Part shown: one piece after another, positions 25,248 through 33,713 of the stretch | Numbering within the stretch: the first letter of the stretch is position 1 | How the letters are laid out: each line of letters begins with the position of its first letter | Assembly: GCF_003991425.1 (NCBI RefSeq) | Contig: NZ_CP034346.1 | Location: 409,501-473,500, forward strand | Direction: 5' to 3' | Source: Paenibacillus lutimineralis | GTDB taxonomy: Bacteria; Bacillota; Bacilli; Paenibacillales; Paenibacillaceae | DNA length: 64,000 nt | The notes under the pieces: model-generated | The model's database searches: none | Told to the model about the DNA's origin: nothing | Seen by the model: the letters and a program-made list of their open reading frames with translations, nothing else | Program-made: the position numbers and the translations under genes

Positions 25248-26639
25248 ATGCAAGTATTAGAGCAGATTAATCAATGGGTGTGGGGAGCGCCCTTGCTCAT
25301 CTTATTGGTAGGGACAGGTATATGGTTGACCTGTCGACTCGGGCTACTGCAGGTCATCCGGCTGCCTCTCGCTTTAAAGCTGGTATTTAAGGCGAAGAAC
25401 GAAGGCGAAGGAGACGTGTCGAGCTTCGGCGCTTTGGCGACGGCGCTGGCTGCAACAGTTGGCACAGGGAATATCGTCGGGGTGGCCACTGCAATCCAAG
25501 TTGGGGGTCCCGGAGCCTTGTTCTGGATGTGGATGGCCGCATTTTTCGGGATGGCGACGAAGTATGCTGAAGGCTTATTAGCTGTGAAGTACCGGACGAT
25601 GGATGATAAAGGTCAGGTCTCTGGCGGACCGATGTATTATATTGAACGGGGGCTAGGGAGTAAGTTCAAGCCTCTTGCTGTATTCTTTGCTATAAGTGGG
25701 GTTCTAGTTGCACTCTTCGGCATCGGGACGTTCCCGCAGGTGAATGCGATTGTATCATCAACGCAGTCGAGCTGGGGCGTACCAGCTATCGTGACGGCGG
25801 GGATTATGACAGTGTTAACCGCTTTGGTTACCCTTGGCGGGATTAAGAGTATATCCAAGGTCTCAACGAAGGTTGTACCGTTAATGGCTATTCTTTATAT
25901 TGTTGCTGCTCTCGTCGTGCTGTTCACCTTTGCTGATCAAATCCCGCATGCGGTGGCGCTGGTCTTCGAAAGTGCATTCCAGCCAGCAGCGGCGGGCGGG
26001 GGCTTCCTCGGTGCCACGGTGATGATGGCGATCCGTAACGGTGTTGCACGCGGAGTATTCTCCAATGAATCGGGTCTCGGGAGCGCGCCGATTGCGGCTG
26101 CTGCTGCCAAGACCAAGTGGCCGGCGGAACAAGGACTAGTATCGATGACAGGGACCTTTTTTGACACGATTATTATTTGTACCCTAACGGGATTAACCTT
26201 GATCGTAACAGGGGTATGGCAAGGCGCTGAGCGTGGAGCGATGATGACCCAAGCCGCTTTTGATGCTGCAATCCCATATGGCTCGATCATTCTCACGCTA
26301 TGCCTGATGCTGTTTGCATTTACGACGATTCTGGGTTGGAATTATTATGGCGAGCGCTGTATTACTTACTTGTTCGGTGTGAAGTCGATTCTGCCTTACC
26401 GCGTTGTATTTATCCTCTTAATCGCTTTTGGTGCATTTATCAAGCTGGAGGCCATCTGGCTGCTCGCTGATATTGTGAACGGGCTGATGGCACTGCCGAA
26501 TTTGATCGCTCTATTAGGCTTATCAGGAGTCGTAGTGGCAGAGACCCGTCGCTATTTGCAGCATATGAAGGAACAGAAGCACTCAGAGCGTACCGCCCCG
26601 AAAGCGGCTATGCAGTCGGTCTTGGCAGAGGAAGAATAA
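25248..26639 (+). CDS. Alanine/glycine:cation symporter (AGCS family)
   Basis: 463 residues from ATG 25248, six bases after GGGGGGAG. The open frame runs upstream through the riboswitch terminator, so earlier starts are excluded. About 10-11 transmembrane helices are predicted. AGCS signatures are present: GALATALAATVGTGNIVGVA, ALFWMWMAAFFGMATKYAE, GGPMYYIERGLG and GVARGVFSNESGLGSAPIAA. It imports alanine or glycine with sodium. The tandem glycine riboswitch in the leader indicates glycine as a physiological substrate, either taken up for use or expelled when in excess. The gene is monocistronic. Confidence 0.95.
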   Translation: MQVLEQINQWVWGAPLLILLVGTGIWLTCRLGLLQVIRLPLALKLVFKAKNEGEGDVSSFGALATALAATVGTGNIVGVATAIQVGGPGALFWMWMAAFFGMATKYAEGLLAVKYRTMDDKGQVSGGPMYYIERGLGSKFKPLAVFFAISGVLVALFGIGTFPQVNAIVSSTQSSWGVPAIVTAGIMTVLTALVTLGGIKSISKVSTKVVPLMAILYIVAALVVLFTFADQIPHAVALVFESAFQPAAAGGGFLGATVMMAIRNGVARGVFSNESGLGSAPIAAAAAKTKWPAEQGLVSMTGTFFDTIIICTLTGLTLIVTGVWQGAERGAMMTQAAFDAAIPYGSIILTLCLMLFAFTTILGWNYYGERCITYLFGVKSILPYRVVFILLIAFGAFIKLEAIWLLADIVNGLMALPNLIALLGLSGVVVAETRRYLQHMKEQKHSERTAPKAAMQSVLAEEE

Positions 26640-26675
26640 GGCTGCGGAAATATAGCGTCTGGTATGAATTTATAG

Positions 26676-26736
26676 AGCACCTCTCTTCAGGGAACGTGGG
26701 TCGATGGCTTACTGAATCCTGATGGGGGTGCTTTTT
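26676..26736 (+). terminator. Probable terminator after the symporter
   Basis: AGCACC pairs with GGTGCT at the base of a long imperfect hairpin, with CAGG/CCTG inside, followed by TTTTTG. The long loop makes this weaker than the other terminators. Confidence 0.55.
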
Positions 26737-26865
26737 GATTTTTCTAGGTGTCTATTTTCAAGGATATGTTCACCAAGACATTTTCGAATTTTAGCTTTAA
26801 AATGAAAAGTAATGCAAGAAATCCCTTTGAGGTACCGGGTTTTTGAATAGATGGTGGTGCATGTA

Positions 26866-28224
26866 ATGTTCAATCTGATTATGGCGATTCAAATTTTAAG
26901 CTTCTTTTTTATTTTCAAATCCGTTTCACGCTACTCATTTACAACTAGAGAAGTGATAGTGTGGTTAGCGGTCTTTTTAATAGTAGGCTGGGCTTCAACG
27001 TATTTCATCGGGGTCTGGGGGGCAGTTTCGTTATTTGCATGCTTTGTCGGCATCTCCTACTACAAAAATCGCAAACAATTTTCCGCTTTGGGTATTTTTT
27101 ATGGGGCATATGCCTTGATTATGAATTCATTCTTGGGGTATTTGGCCGCGATTCCGATCACTTGGCTCGTTCAGTTGATCTTCCGGCAGTCATCAGCCAA
27201 TATCGAATATCTTCCGTATCTTTTCACGGCGATGGCACCGCCCATTCTCAATGAAATTCTGCTTCGATTGGTACGTCGCTTTGTTCCTCAACTGGGCAAG
27301 CAGCTCATACGAGAATACGGTAAAATCATTTTTGTCCCTGTGATTGTTCTGTTCATCATTATTATTGTTTCGGTGTATCCGATTTTGTCCATTAGTAATC
27401 AGACGGGGGATGACAGCTCATACCATCGAATGATCCTCTTGAGCATGTGGCTGCTGTTTGTTGTTGCTTTGCTGTATATGCAGTTCCAGTATCATTACAT
27501 CCGAAAAAAAGAGCTGGAAAGGTCCAAAAGTGAGCAATTGGTACAGCTTAAGGAGTACACGGCACAGCTGGAGAAAATCTATGATGAATTCAGAGGCTTC
27601 CGCCATGATTATGCGAATATTCTCCTGACGCTGGAGGACGGGATTCACAGAGAGGATTGGGACCAAGTCAGACATGCATTTGAAAACACCGTCAAACCGA
27701 CTGGGCAGTTCCTGCGTAAGAACGAATACAGCTTCGTGAAACTGCGGAACCTTCATATCTCAGAGGTAAAAAGTATCCTGGCGGCCAAAATTATGCTGGC
27801 ACAGCAAATGAAAATCGATGTTTCGCTGGAAATCGAGGAGCCAGTTCATGTGATCCCGATGGAACTGATTTCTTTTACTCGGATTCTCTCCATATTGCTC
27901 GATAATGCGATTGAAGCGGCTGCCGCCACGAAAGAGCGTAAACTATGGATCGTATTGTTGGAAGATCCCGGTGCGCTGCGGCTGATCATTGAGAATAGCA
28001 GTGAAGAACGGATTGATCTGCGAAGTCTGGGGGAGCGGGGGTACTCAACCAAAGGCGAGGGGCGGGGATTAGGCTTATTTAATGTGCAGCAAATGCTAAA
28101 TGACCATAAGTATGCTTCACTTGAATCGGAGAGCCAGCCTCATTTATTCTCGCAAACACTTATATTACGTGTTCAAAAAGATCGGTTTTCAGCACCGAGA
28201 AGGTTGGATGAAGCTAGGGACTGA
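26866..28224 (+). CDS. AgrC-like GHKL sensor histidine kinase, C-terminus encoded by a repeat element
   Basis: 452 residues taking ATG 26866 (MFNLIMAIQIL); GGTGGTG precedes it, and ATG 26851 is an alternative. Six or seven hydrophobic segments fill the first ~215 residues. A dimerisation helix with phospho-acceptor His247 in FRGFRHDYANILL and a GHKL ATPase domain (SILLDNAIEAAA, GEGRGLGLFNVQ) follow. This is the AgrC architecture used for peptide sensing. The last 17 residues (VQKDRFSAPRRL...) and the stop codon come from repeat element copy C, which begins at 28171, so the native C-terminus has been replaced. The response regulator follows 99 bp downstream. The ligand is unknown, and no AgrB/AgrD homologue is visible nearby. 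Confidence 0.88.
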   Translation: MFNLIMAIQILSFFFIFKSVSRYSFTTREVIVWLAVFLIVGWASTYFIGVWGAVSLFACFVGISYYKNRKQFSALGIFYGAYALIMNSFLGYLAAIPITWLVQLIFRQSSANIEYLPYLFTAMAPPILNEILLRLVRRFVPQLGKQLIREYGKIIFVPVIVLFIIIIVSVYPILSISNQTGDDSSYHRMILLSMWLLFVVALLYMQFQYHYIRKKELERSKSEQLVQLKEYTAQLEKIYDEFRGFRHDYANILLTLEDGIHREDWDQVRHAFENTVKPTGQFLRKNEYSFVKLRNLHISEVKSILAAKIMLAQQMKIDVSLEIEEPVHVIPMELISFTRILSILLDNAIEAAAATKERKLWIVLLEDPGALRLIIENSSEERIDLRSLGERGYSTKGEGRGLGLFNVQQMLNDHKYASLESESQPHLFSQTLILRVQKDRFSAPRRLDEARD

Positions 28225-28289
28225 GGAGCGGAGCGTACGTAGTGGGTACGTGAGCACCGGAAGGCCCAGCTGAAATGGACTTTTTGAAC
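28171..28289 (+). repeat. Terminal-inverted-repeat element, internally deleted copy C
   Basis: 119 bp with intact GTTCAAAAAG and CTTTTTGAAC ends but lacking about 50 bp of the right half found in copies A, B and D. It overlaps the 3' end of the AgrC-like gene by 54 bp and fills most of the gap to the response regulator gene, showing that the element moved or arose inside a coding region. Confidence 0.88.
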
Positions 28290-28323
28290 AACATCTTATA
28301 TTAAGGAAGTCTGGAGAACGATC

Positions 28324-29079
28324 ATGAATATATTTATTTTGGAGGATAATCTGATCCAGCAGCAGAGGTTAGAACGAATCGTCAAGGAGCTATGCCTCAA
28401 GCATCAAATCCGTTACCGGAACCTGTTCTCGACAGCCAAACCGGACCATTTGTTGGCCCAAATCGAGAACGCTGCCGATCATCAGCTTTATTTTCTGGAT
28501 CTGGAAATTAAAAACGAGAAGCATACCGGGCTTGAAGTGGCGCAGGAAATCAGGCGAACAGACCCATATGGCACGATTGTTTTTGTCACTACGCATTCGG
28601 AGTTGGCGCCCAAGACCTTTGCTTACCGGGTAGCTGCCCTGGATTTTATCGAGAAGGATTTGCCAGAGGATGAGTTTATCCACAAGGTAGAGGCTTGCTT
28701 GCTTCTTGCTGATGAACGCAGGACCGTGCCTATAAGTACCGATCTGTTCTCTTTCGAGAATAAATACACCAGCTTCCAAATTCCTTTTTCGGAAATTTTA
28801 TATTTTGAGACGATGGAAATCGCACATAAAATCAGGTTGATCGCGAAATCCAAAACGTTCGAATTTTACGCTGAACTAAATGAAATCGCAGGGTATGATG
28901 AGCGCCTCTTCCGTTGCCACCGGGCATTTGTCGTCAACCTGGCGAATATCAGATCGATTGACAAGAAGAACAGGCTTGTCTTATTCGCCCATGGTGCAAG
29001 ATGCTCCGTCTCAAGAAGGTTGCAAAAGGAAACGATTGAAAAAATGGAGTCCTTGAGGCAAAGAGAGTTCCCTGACTAA
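28324..29079 (+). CDS. AgrA-like LytTR response regulator
   Basis: 251 residues, ATG 28324. The receiver domain has ILEDN at residues 5-9, phospho-acceptor Asp59 in YFLDLEIKN, and an extended FVTTHSE. From about residue 145 a LytTR DNA-binding domain is recognisable (IPFSEILYFETMEIAHKI, FRCHRAFVVNLANI, and KKNRLVLF). Such regulators bind pairs of direct repeats. Partner of the preceding AgrC-like kinase. The ABC exporter and DUF4097 gene downstream, after a terminator, are plausible targets. The gene is separated from its kinase by repeat element copy C, which could reduce cotranscription. Confidence 0.9.
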   Translation: MNIFILEDNLIQQQRLERIVKELCLKHQIRYRNLFSTAKPDHLLAQIENAADHQLYFLDLEIKNEKHTGLEVAQEIRRTDPYGTIVFVTTHSELAPKTFAYRVAALDFIEKDLPEDEFIHKVEACLLLADERRTVPISTDLFSFENKYTSFQIPFSEILYFETMEIAHKIRLIAKSKTFEFYAELNEIAGYDERLFRCHRAFVVNLANIRSIDKKNRLVLFAHGARCSVSRRLQKETIEKMESLRQREFPD

Positions 29080-29090
29080 TATTCCATATG

Positions 29091-29132
29091 AAGTGCCGGA
29101 AGCTATTTATAATAGCGGCTGGCGCTTTTTTT
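29091..29132 (+). terminator. Rho-independent terminator of the two-component operon
   Basis: Stem AAGTGCC...GGCGCTT with inner GCTATT/AATAGC, then a run of seven T, 12 bp after the regulator stop. Confidence 0.85.
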
Positions 29133-29295
29133 AATACCGTTGATGAAGGTTAAAGGACTGTTGGCGATGTAGGCATCCCGAATAGGAAAGAAAAGCCTTA
29201 CCCTATGAATGAAGCAAGAGGCTGGCGCGGACCTTTTCAGATCAAACTGGCTTGGTCTGGCGCTTCATCTAAACAGGATGAAGGAGAGGAAGCTG

Positions 29296-30036
29296 ATGGA
29301 CACAATGATCGAAATTGATCGATTATCAAAAGCATATAAAGGCGAAGAAATCGTGTCGGATGTTACCATGCATATCGAGAAGGGGGAAATATACGGTTTC
29401 CTGGGACCGAATGGCGCAGGCAAAACGACCATTATGAAGATGATTCTGAATTTGGTCAAGCCCACATCAGGCGAGATTCGTATACTCGGGCAACCTATAT
29501 CTCACTCGTCTTATCAATACTTGGAGCATATTGGCAGCATCATTGAATATCCGGTTTTTTATGAGCGTCTCACAGCTATTGATAACCTGAAGCTTCATTG
29601 CAAATATATGGGGTGTTCAAACGAGGAACGTATTCCTGAAGCACTTAGGATTGTTGGTCTAAACGGGGTAGAGCATAAAAAAGTACACGAGTTTTCGTTA
29701 GGAATGAAGCAGCGATTGGGAATTGCCAGAGCGATCATTACAAACCCGGCCATTCTAATTCTGGACGAGCCAATCAATGGTTTGGACCCCGTGGGGATCA
29801 TAGATATCCGGGTTTTATTGCTGAAGCTGAAGAATGAGTACGGCATGACCATTCTAGTCTCCAGCCATATTGTGTCAGAGATTGAGTCGGTTGCGGATAC
29901 GATCGGGATTATTAATCAAGGGAAGCTGCTGAAGGAAGTAAAGATGTCGGAGATTAGGGAAGAGAGCAATTTGGAGGAGTATTTTCTAAAACTGATTCAT
30001 GGGGGAAGCAGGCATGTTAAAACTGATCAAAATTGA
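29296..30036 (+). CDS. ABC transporter ATP-binding protein (NatA/BcrA type)
   Basis: 246 residues from ATG 29296 after AAGGAGAGG; the in-frame upstream ATG at 29209 lacks a ribosome site. Walker A GPNGAGKTT (about residues 37-45), signature FSLGMKQRLG, Walker B ILILDEPINGLDP and switch His in LVSSHIVSEIE are all intact. Size and sequence fit the ATPases of two-gene exporters for antimicrobial peptides, antibiotics or sodium. It overlaps the permease gene by 23 bp. A two-component system lies immediately upstream. Drives export by the protein at 30014-30715. Confidence 0.9.
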   Translation: MDTMIEIDRLSKAYKGEEIVSDVTMHIEKGEIYGFLGPNGAGKTTIMKMILNLVKPTSGEIRILGQPISHSSYQYLEHIGSIIEYPVFYERLTAIDNLKLHCKYMGCSNEERIPEALRIVGLNGVEHKKVHEFSLGMKQRLGIARAIITNPAILILDEPINGLDPVGIIDIRVLLLKLKNEYGMTILVSSHIVSEIESVADTIGIINQGKLLKEVKMSEIREESNLEEYFLKLIHGGSRHVKTDQN

Positions 30037-30715
30037 GTGGGATAAAAATCAGATAGCAGGATACGGTATCAAAGCCGTGATTAGCATGGCGATTATTTTA
30101 GTATTGTCGGCAGGAATGGCTTTAATGTCAAATGCCCAGGATGAGCCCATGTTCTACAATTTTGCAGATTTCATGTCGCTTGCGAATATATTCATCCGCA
30201 TTACCTTTGTCGTATTCTCAGGGATTCTGATTTCCAGAATGGTGATCGAAGAATATAAGAGTAAGACGATGCAGCTCTTGTTTACGTATCCCTTACAGCG
30301 CAAAAAGATCATCCAGGCCAAGTTAATGATTGTTCTCGGTTTCTGTTTCGCTAGTATAGTCATTTCCACCTTGCTCATTGAAGGAGTGACGGTTTTATTG
30401 AATCCGCAGCTTCATTTTTTCGAGGACCCTGCAACGATGACCGACCTATTTGCTACCGTTCCTTCGATCCTGATTGCTTCAGTCATGACAGCCGGACTAA
30501 GTCTTATTTCATTGTTTTTCGGCATGCGTAAAAAGTCCACTGCGACGACTATTACGAGTTCAGTCATTATAGGAACGCTATCTAATGCAATGGTCTCTAA
30601 CGGAAGCAGCTCAGTCAGTATGTTTCAATTTATCGGTATACCGGCTGTTCTTTGCTTACTGGGATTAGCTGTAGCTTATTTATCGTATCGTAGAATTGAT
30701 AGAATTGATGTTTAG
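30014..30715 (+). CDS. ABC-2-type transporter permease subunit
   Basis: 233 residues from ATG 30014 (MLKLIKIEWDK), which has GGGGGAAG upstream inside the ATPase gene. About six transmembrane helices are predicted, and the N-terminus has the typical permease entry of two-gene exporters, followed by a TMQLLFTYPLQRKKIIQAK coupling loop. Short permeases of this kind are common in bacteriocin-immunity and peptide-export systems. Partner of the ATPase at 29296-30036; translation is probably coupled by the overlap. Substrate unknown. Confidence 0.85.
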   Translation: MLKLIKIEWDKNQIAGYGIKAVISMAIILVLSAGMALMSNAQDEPMFYNFADFMSLANIFIRITFVVFSGILISRMVIEEYKSKTMQLLFTYPLQRKKIIQAKLMIVLGFCFASIVISTLLIEGVTVLLNPQLHFFEDPATMTDLFATVPSILIASVMTAGLSLISLFFGMRKKSTATTITSSVIIGTLSNAMVSNGSSSVSMFQFIGIPAVLCLLGLAVAYLSYRRIDRIDV

Positions 30716-30723
30716 AGGAGAAC

Positions 30724-31485
30724 ATGATGAAGACGAATAAATGGATTTTGATATTTTTGATGGTCGTAGTAGTAGGAGTGCTTGTCATCGGATTGACAGT
30801 TGGCTCAGAGAATGTGGAGATAGTGAAGCAGATACCGGTGGATGAAATTCAAAGCATTGAAGTCTTTAATGATTCATTGGATGTTGAAGTGAAGTCATCT
30901 ACAGACAATCAAGTACACGTAGATATTAAGGGGAAGCAGAAGGATAAGAAGAAGATTCCAGTTAAGATAACTCATCAAGATCATAAATTAATCATTCAAC
31001 AGACGAGCCAAATGGGAGGGGCTTTCTCGGCCTTTACTTGGGGCAAAGAGGGGACGATTCAAATATCTATTCCCCAAAACACAGTAGAGCAGGTTACGCT
31101 GACGAGTGATGATGGAGATATTCATATTCATGGGTTATCTCTCTCAAGGCTGATGGTTCAAGATCGGGCGGGTTATGTCAAGCTTGATGAAGTGGAAGCA
31201 GAAGTTATAACGGCTTTCTCCAAGACGGGAGATATCGTCTTAAGAAGAGCTAATGAACGGGGCGAAAGGAACATTGAAACCGAAACAGGTGATATTCAAG
31301 TTGTTTATCAGACTGTGCCAGCAAGCTTGAAGCTGGAGGTAGAGAACATCAAAGGAGATACTGCGGTTCACTTGGAAAATCTCTCACGTACGACCAATAC
31401 TGACAAGAAAATCAGCGGAATCATAGGCGCTGGGGAGAACTCATTAACCGTCAGAAGTCGTTCAGGAAGCATCGATATTAAATAG
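30724..31485 (+). CDS. DUF4097-family membrane-anchored beta-strand protein
   Basis: 253 residues; ATG 30724 has GAGGAGAAC upstream, and ATG 30727 is equally possible. One N-terminal transmembrane helix (about 7-27) is followed by an external region of repeated beta strands with the pattern VTLTSDDGDIHI, FSKTGDIVLR and ETETGDIQVV, ending with SGSIDIK. This is the DUF4097 adhesin-like fold, often found next to sensors and ABC exporters in envelope-stress loci. It lies 8 bp after the permease, so is very probably in the same operon. Function not known; a structural or sensing role at the membrane is inference. Confidence 0.85.
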   Translation: MMKTNKWILIFLMVVVVGVLVIGLTVGSENVEIVKQIPVDEIQSIEVFNDSLDVEVKSSTDNQVHVDIKGKQKDKKKIPVKITHQDHKLIIQQTSQMGGAFSAFTWGKEGTIQISIPQNTVEQVTLTSDDGDIHIHGLSLSRLMVQDRAGYVKLDEVEAEVITAFSKTGDIVLRRANERGERNIETETGDIQVVYQTVPASLKLEVENIKGDTAVHLENLSRTTNTDKKISGIIGAGENSLTVRSRSGSIDIK

Positions 31486-31585
31486 AGGGCCATTGCTGGT
31501 CCTCCTTCCTCCTCCAAATACTAGATGTGATAAATGTCATCGGAAGAATTAGCTTAAATTTTGAATAATAGGAGGTGATAGCCTA

Positions 31586-31603
31586 ATGAGAAAAGTCACA
31601 TAG
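31586..31603 (+). other. Five-codon open frame with perfect Shine-Dalgarno, in frame with the next gene
   Basis: AGGAGGTGAT, fully complementary to the 16S tail, precedes ATG 31586. The frame reads MRKVT and stops at TAG 31601-31603. After the TAG it continues in the same frame into the small gene at 31622. Either the gene has acquired an amber mutation or the short frame is a translated leader. Confidence 0.5.
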
Positions 31604-31621
31604 GAAGGGAGCGTCAGATCA

Positions 31622-31840
31622 TTGGTACTTAATCGTGGAGCAGCAGATCAAGACTATATCATTGAGCAGGTGGTCCAATTATTTCAATGCAGGGTATTGT
31701 GGAGCGAAGGCCGTCCGTGCCTGGAATATAGCAGTTTGGAAGAGTTGGATAAGGTCACCGAGTACGTCAAGGCTAAATTCGATATAGATATGTTTGATGT
31801 GTTCTTTACAGCAGTTGAGAGTCTTCCACTGGACGACTGA
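31622..31840 (+). CDS. Small protein of unknown function, possibly amber-interrupted
   Basis: 72 residues from TTG 31622, with AGGAAGGGAG about 11 nt upstream. The sequence (VLNRGAADQDYIIEQVVQ, then a Cys-containing strand and an acidic C-terminus ending PLDD) looks like a small alpha/beta protein but I do not recognise it. The same frame extends upstream through an in-frame TAG to ATG 31586, which has a much stronger ribosome site. A natural start there would give an 84-residue product only if the TAG were read through. It may therefore be a slightly damaged gene or one using a re-initiation start. Confidence 0.5.
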   Translation: MVLNRGAADQDYIIEQVVQLFQCRVLWSEGRPCLEYSSLEELDKVTEYVKAKFDIDMFDVFFTAVESLPLDD

Positions 31841-31923
31841 TTATTAATTAGACCACTCTCTATCGTTTCCATGGAAGCATCTGTTAGTATATTCAGATAT
31901 AAGCTATAATGGGAGCAAACTTC

Positions 31924-32520
31924 ATGTTAGGAGAGATGGTCTTGCATATATTTAATCATTGGTTGAACGAATCTCAGCTTGAAATGAATGGTGATTTGTT
32001 GCAGATCTCGGCTCCAGGGAAGACAGATTATATCATCAATCCAGAGAGTGGCGATGTTAAGAACAATGCGCCTTTCTTATATGCCAATGTGCAAGGTGAC
32101 TTCGTGCTTCGCGCCAAAGTAAGACATGACTTCATATCTACCTTCGATGGAGCTGCTTTATTTATTATGGATAGCGAGCGAGAGGATCACTGGGCCAAGC
32201 TCTGCTATGAATATACGGATCTCAATACATATTCGGTAGTTAGTGTCGTTACCAATGGAGTATCTGACGATGCCAACGGCCAGAACCTGACAGATAAGAG
32301 CGTATGGCTGCAAATTGGCCGGAAGGGCGATGCCTTCTCCATGCATTACTCTACGGACGGCTCTCATTATCAAATGGTCAGAGTGTTCAACTTGAAAGCC
32401 TCGAATACGCTCAAGGTTGGACTGGTCTCTCAATCACCAGCTGGCGAGGGACTAATTAGTGACTTCTCGGATGTTCATCTTGAGCAGGTAACGATGGAGA
32501 GCATTAGAGCAGGCAAATAG
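31924..32520 (+). CDS. DUF1349-family protein (concanavalin-like fold)
   Basis: 198 residues from ATG 31924, 8 nt after GGGAG. Alternatives are ATG 31936 and TTG 31942, the latter with AGGAG at ideal distance and a TATAAT at 31905-31910 upstream. The body matches the DUF1349 pattern: GDFVLRAKVRHDFISTFDGA, ALFIMDSEREDHWAKLCYEY, SVVTNGVSDDANGQNL and WLQIGRKGDAFSMHYSTDG. These proteins adopt a jelly-roll lectin-like fold and may bind or process carbohydrate. No signal peptide. The gene ends just before hairpin array copy 2. Confidence 0.82.
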   Translation: MLGEMVLHIFNHWLNESQLEMNGDLLQISAPGKTDYIINPESGDVKNNAPFLYANVQGDFVLRAKVRHDFISTFDGAALFIMDSEREDHWAKLCYEYTDLNTYSVVSVVTNGVSDDANGQNLTDKSVWLQIGRKGDAFSMHYSTDGSHYQMVRVFNLKASNTLKVGLVSQSPAGEGLISDFSDVHLEQVTMESIRAGK

Positions 32521-32545
32521 CCAAAAACGATCGTGCCAGCATGGC

Positions 32546-32732
32546 AAAACTGCAATAATACAGTTTTATTCTCCTAAATGACCTTGTGAAGTGACAATTC
32601 CTGCGAAAGTGCAGTTTTTTTTGAGATAAAATGTCCAATTTCAAATGGAAGACCGAAAAAGCCTGCAGATTTGCAGGCTTTTTGCTAATTATGGCCATTT
32701 AAAGATAAATAGATGCAGATTTGCAGGTTTTC
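32546..32732. repeat. Ordered hairpin array, copy 2 (GCAGATTTGCAG family)
   Basis: Four units in the same order as at 23178-23362: AACTGCAATAATACAGTT (32549-32566), CCTGCGAAAGTGCAG (32600-32614), GCCTGCAGATTTGCAGGC (32661-32678) and ATGCAGATTTGCAGG (32713-32727). Three are followed by T-runs. It fills the space between the DUF1349 gene and the converging metallo-hydrolase. The Cys/Arg-rich open frame beginning at 32645 is a by-product. Confidence 0.8.
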
Positions 32733-32817
32733 CGTTTCATGCAGAGTCGCCGCCGCTAGGCGCATGCACGACGACCTGCCCCGTCGGTATTGAACGGTTT
32801 CATTTTCAATCAATCCA

Positions 32818-33681
32818 CTATTCGGCGATCTCCATCCCATCCCAAGTCACGGTTATTTCGCACGGGAAATCCTGCTTGGCGAACCACTCCGTCAGCTCGG
32901 CATGCGTTGAAGTGTAGTGGTTAATATGGGTCAGGTAGATGCGGGAGCCAGCATGAATCGTTCCTTGCTCCAGCAATTTACGGAACAGCTCCATACAGCT
33001 TAATGCGTCTAGATGCCCATCCGGATGGAGCCCGCGCCCCTCAGTCAGGCCGAAGGTGCACTCACTGATCAGCACATCAAGCGCTGCGCCTTCCAACGCC
33101 TTGAACGTATCCGGTAAATACCACCCCGTATCGACGCCATAATAGTATTTCTTCCCGTCGGCCATTTGCAGCAAGTAGTTGGCGCAGTTCTCACCCATAT
33201 TGCCGATATGGTTACCGCGTAGCGGCGTTACGGTCATGTCTGCGATCTCTACCGGCTTATTGAATTCGAGCTTATGGAAGGTGATAATGCCGCGGTTCTC
33301 CAGATCCGCTGTCATCCCCTTGATGATCGGACGGCTCTGCCGATAGAAATCAACGATCTCATAGGCTTTATCGGTGAAGTAGTAGTGTAATGGTTCATCT
33401 TGGCGTTCGATGGCCATATTGCGTACATTCATCATCATATAATTCAAATGGTCTTCATGAGTGTGTGTTACAAGTACCTCCTTAAGCTTGGTGAAGTCCC
33501 CATATTCGATCGCTTGCTGAAAGGAATCCGCGCTCAGATCGATGCATACCTGCTCATTGAGCCGGATCATCGAGCGGCGCCGGATCTCTGAACCGCCCGT
33601 TCGCCGGGCATTGTCGCATACCGGACAGGAGCAGAACGGATTAGGAATCCCTTCGGCTGCGCTCGTACCGTAAAATTTCAT
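32818..33681 (-). CDS. MBL-fold metallo-hydrolase, PhnP-like
   Basis: 287 residues, ATG 33681 with GGGGAAA upstream. The metallo-beta-lactamase motif HTHEDH (73-78) is intact, with further ligands in PLRGNHIGNMGEN, YGVDTGWYLP and LTHINHY. An N-terminal Cys cluster CSCPVC (17-22) matches the structural zinc site of PhnP, the phosphodiesterase that opens 5-phosphoribosyl 1,2-cyclic phosphate. It is the last gene of the sugar ABC operon running from 37271, 32 bp after the binding protein. That placement suggests a cyclic phosphate or other phosphodiester derived from a carbohydrate as substrate; this is inference. Confidence 0.85.
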   Translation of the reverse strand: MKFYGTSAAEGIPNPFCSCPVCDNARRTGGSEIRRRSMIRLNEQVCIDLSADSFQQAIEYGDFTKLKEVLVTHTHEDHLNYMMMNVRNMAIERQDEPLHYYFTDKAYEIVDFYRQSRPIIKGMTADLENRGIITFHKLEFNKPVEIADMTVTPLRGNHIGNMGENCANYLLQMADGKKYYYGVDTGWYLPDTFKALEGAALDVLISECTFGLTEGRGLHPDGHLDALSCMELFRKLLEQGTIHAGSRIYLTHINHYTSTHAELTEWFAKQDFPCEITVTWDGMEIAE

Positions 33682-33713
33682 GCTGATTTCCCCTTCCCGT
33701 CTTCCATGGATAG

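Noticed and set aside
32645..32917. 90-codon open frame overlapping the metallo-hydrolase end
   Set aside because: Its first part is hairpin array copy 2 and its last part runs antisense over a real gene.
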